64,000 nt of DNA from Lyngbya sp. PCC 8106. GTDB taxonomy: Bacteria > Cyanobacteriota > Cyanobacteriia > Cyanobacteriales > Microcoleaceae. The translations under genes were made by a program, and so were the position numbers. Location: the NCBI RefSeq assembly GCF_000169095.1, contig NZ_AAVU01000024.1, forward strand, positions 33,264 through 97,263, in the 5' to 3' direction. The notes under the pieces were generated by a model. The model was not told the DNA's origin, searched no databases, and worked only from the letters and a program-made list of their open reading frames with translations. Shown here in pieces: positions 62,972 to 64,000 of the stretch. The stretch's first letter is position 1. Each line of letters opens with the position of its first letter.

Positions 62972-63754
62972 ATGTATCTGACTTGGTTTGATAGTAACTC
63001 TTGGCTATTGGAGATCGCCAACAAAAAAATTTTGATTGATCCCTGGCTAGTTGGGCCGTTAGTATTTGGGAATCAGGCTTGGCTGTTCAAAGGAGAAAAA
63101 CGCACTCCTCGCCCTGCTCCTGCCAATATTGACCTGATTGTATTATCCCAGGGATTGGAAGATCATGCTCATCCTCCGACCTTAAAAATACTCGATAAAA
63201 TGATTCCGGTTGTGGGTTCGCCGAGTGCGGCTAAAGTCGCTCAAGAATTGGGATTTACTCAAGTCAGAGCCTTAGAACATGGTTCGACTTATTTTTTGGA
63301 TAACCAAGTTGAAATCAAAGCCGTTCCGGGTTCTCCCATCGGGCCGACAACAGTCGAAAATGGTTATTTATTCCGAGAGTTAGAAACAAATTTCAAAGCC
63401 TATTATGAACCTCACGGCTATCACGACAAATCACTTCAACAAGAAGCACCGATTGATGTGGTGATTACGCCGATTATTGACTTAGCTTTACCATTAATCG
63501 GGCCGATTATCAAAGGAACCAAGAGTGCATTACAAATCGCGGAATGGGTGAAGCCGCAAGTCATATTACCAACGGCCGCAGGTGGAGATGTCGATTATGA
63601 GGGTTTATTGGTTTCTCTGCTGAAAGCCGTCGGGACGCTTGAGGATTTTCGGTCGTTATTGGCTCGTCACAACCTGTCTACCCGTGTTCTCAACCCCACT
63701 CCTGGTGAACGGTTTGAGGTGCCGCTAGAGAAGCAACCCGCAAACGTAGCCTAG
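62972..63754 (+). CDS. MBL-fold hydrolase-like protein lacking the HxH of the metal motif
   Basis: A 260-aa protein of the UlaG-like metallo-beta-lactamase group. It begins YLTWFDSNSWLLEIANKKILIDPWL, the usual first strands. The motif that should read HxHxDH is QGLEDH in IVLSQGLEDHAHPPTL: the first two His are Gln and Leu, while DH and an extra His remain. Later metal ligands may be the His in YYEPHGYHDKS. Cyanobacterial and plant relatives with a similar QG-x-x-DH-x-H motif exist as far as I recall, so this is likely a family trait and not a lesion. Catalysis, if any, is unknown. It is at the end of the window, before C/T-run repeats. Confidence 0.75.
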   Translation: MYLTWFDSNSWLLEIANKKILIDPWLVGPLVFGNQAWLFKGEKRTPRPAPANIDLIVLSQGLEDHAHPPTLKILDKMIPVVGSPSAAKVAQELGFTQVRALEHGSTYFLDNQVEIKAVPGSPIGPTTVENGYLFRELETNFKAYYEPHGYHDKSLQQEAPIDVVITPIIDLALPLIGPIIKGTKSALQIAEWVKPQVILPTAAGGDVDYEGLLVSLLKAVGTLEDFRSLLARHNLSTRVLNPTPGERFEVPLEKQPANVA

Positions 63755-63819
63755 AGGATTTAACCTCACTCAACTCGCCTCGCTCTTTGACGAGGAGGGC
63801 TGTTTCCGGGTGGAGAATT

Positions 63820-64000
63820 CTATCGTTATGACCTCTCCCCCAACCCCTCTCCTAAAAGGCGAGGGGAGAATATTGAGGAGTTAAGGCGGGTTTATATGTA
63901 TTATTGATCGCCAGACATCAATTTTTGCAGAACCCACCCCTAGCTTTTTTCTTTTCCCTCTCCTCGTAGGAGAGGGTTAGGGAGAGGTAGGAGAGGGTAG
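63820..64000. repeat. CCCTCTCC/GGAGAGGG-type intergenic repeats
   Basis: Several copies of CCTCTCC...GGAGAGG words, for example CCCAACCCCTCTCCTAAAAG at 63839-63858 and CCCTCTCCTCGTAGGAGAGGG at 63957-63976, can pair into hairpins. This is a common dispersed repeat type between genes in cyanobacteria. The last one runs to the window edge. Confidence 0.55.

Noticed and set aside
1..64000. CRISPR array, tRNA or rRNA genes
   Set aside because: No regularly spaced repeats of 24-40 bases and no TYC-loop/anticodon-arm pattern were seen on reading through; a tRNAscan-SE or CRISPR finder run would settle this.

Overview
The window comes from a filamentous, probably gliding cyanobacterium, most likely of the Oscillatoriales (Lyngbya/Limnoraphis/Planktothrix-like; the genus is a guess). 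The evidence is a form IB Rubisco operon in the cyanobacterial order rbcL-rbcX-rbcS, a DUF2555 protein, HIP1-type GCGATCGC octamers throughout, a cyanobacteriochrome chemoreceptor, and a hormogonium polysaccharide (hps) locus. No tRNA, rRNA or CRISPR array was seen.

Layout. 1-7.0 kb: an MscS-type channel cut by the left edge, then a minus-strand run of housekeeping genes (coaBC, DUF2555, a carboxylesterase, a HEAT-repeat protein, a GNAT acetyltransferase, a small membrane protein, a sodium:solute symporter). 7.1-9.8 kb: an accessory patch with a broken PEP-CTERM gene, a stand-alone ADP-ribosyltransferase-like protein, and a TnpB-only IS200/IS605-type element with matching end hairpins. 9.9-22 kb: gloA and clpB, then an island of five GT2 glycosyltransferases in alternating orientation plus two sulfotransferase genes (one with an in-frame stop), then htpG. 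22-24 kb: a MITE, rpmB and a third sulfotransferase. 24.4-32.7 kb: hpsA, an HpsB-like and an HpsC-like pseudopilin, two GspH/FimT-type pseudopilins and the tail of a lost one. 33-36.9 kb: pbpC, a DUF4189 protein, a secreted endonuclease I and a 50-aa membrane protein. 37.1-37.4 kb: one MITE nested inside another. 37.5-41.4 kb: a 1295-aa soluble chemoreceptor with five GAF domains, of which only the second keeps both chromophore cysteines. 42.5-44.9 kb: the Rubisco operon. 45.5-50.4 kb: a methyltransferase, a Kef-type antiporter and a Ser/Thr kinase. 50.4-58.4 kb: panB, a 47-aa ORF, an RTX-like protein, a CDF transporter, two alpha/beta hydrolases and a ThrE-type exporter. 58.4-63.8 kb: a PIN toxin/antitoxin pair, a Uma2 nuclease, two uncharacterised membrane-associated proteins and an MBL-fold protein.

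How the genes may work together. The GT2 genes, sulfotransferases and hps pseudopilins fit synthesis and export of a sulfated surface polysaccharide used in gliding. The cyanobacteriochrome chemoreceptor would fit light-directed control of that movement. These links are inferred from context. The mobile part of the window is mainly small non-autonomous elements plus TnpB; no complete autonomous transposon is visible. I found no multi-gene system that I can call new with confidence. The best candidates for new biology are the ADP-ribosyltransferase, the 59.9-62.6 kb gene pair, the short reading frame fused to the methyltransferase start at 46.4 kb, and the five-GAF photoreceptor.
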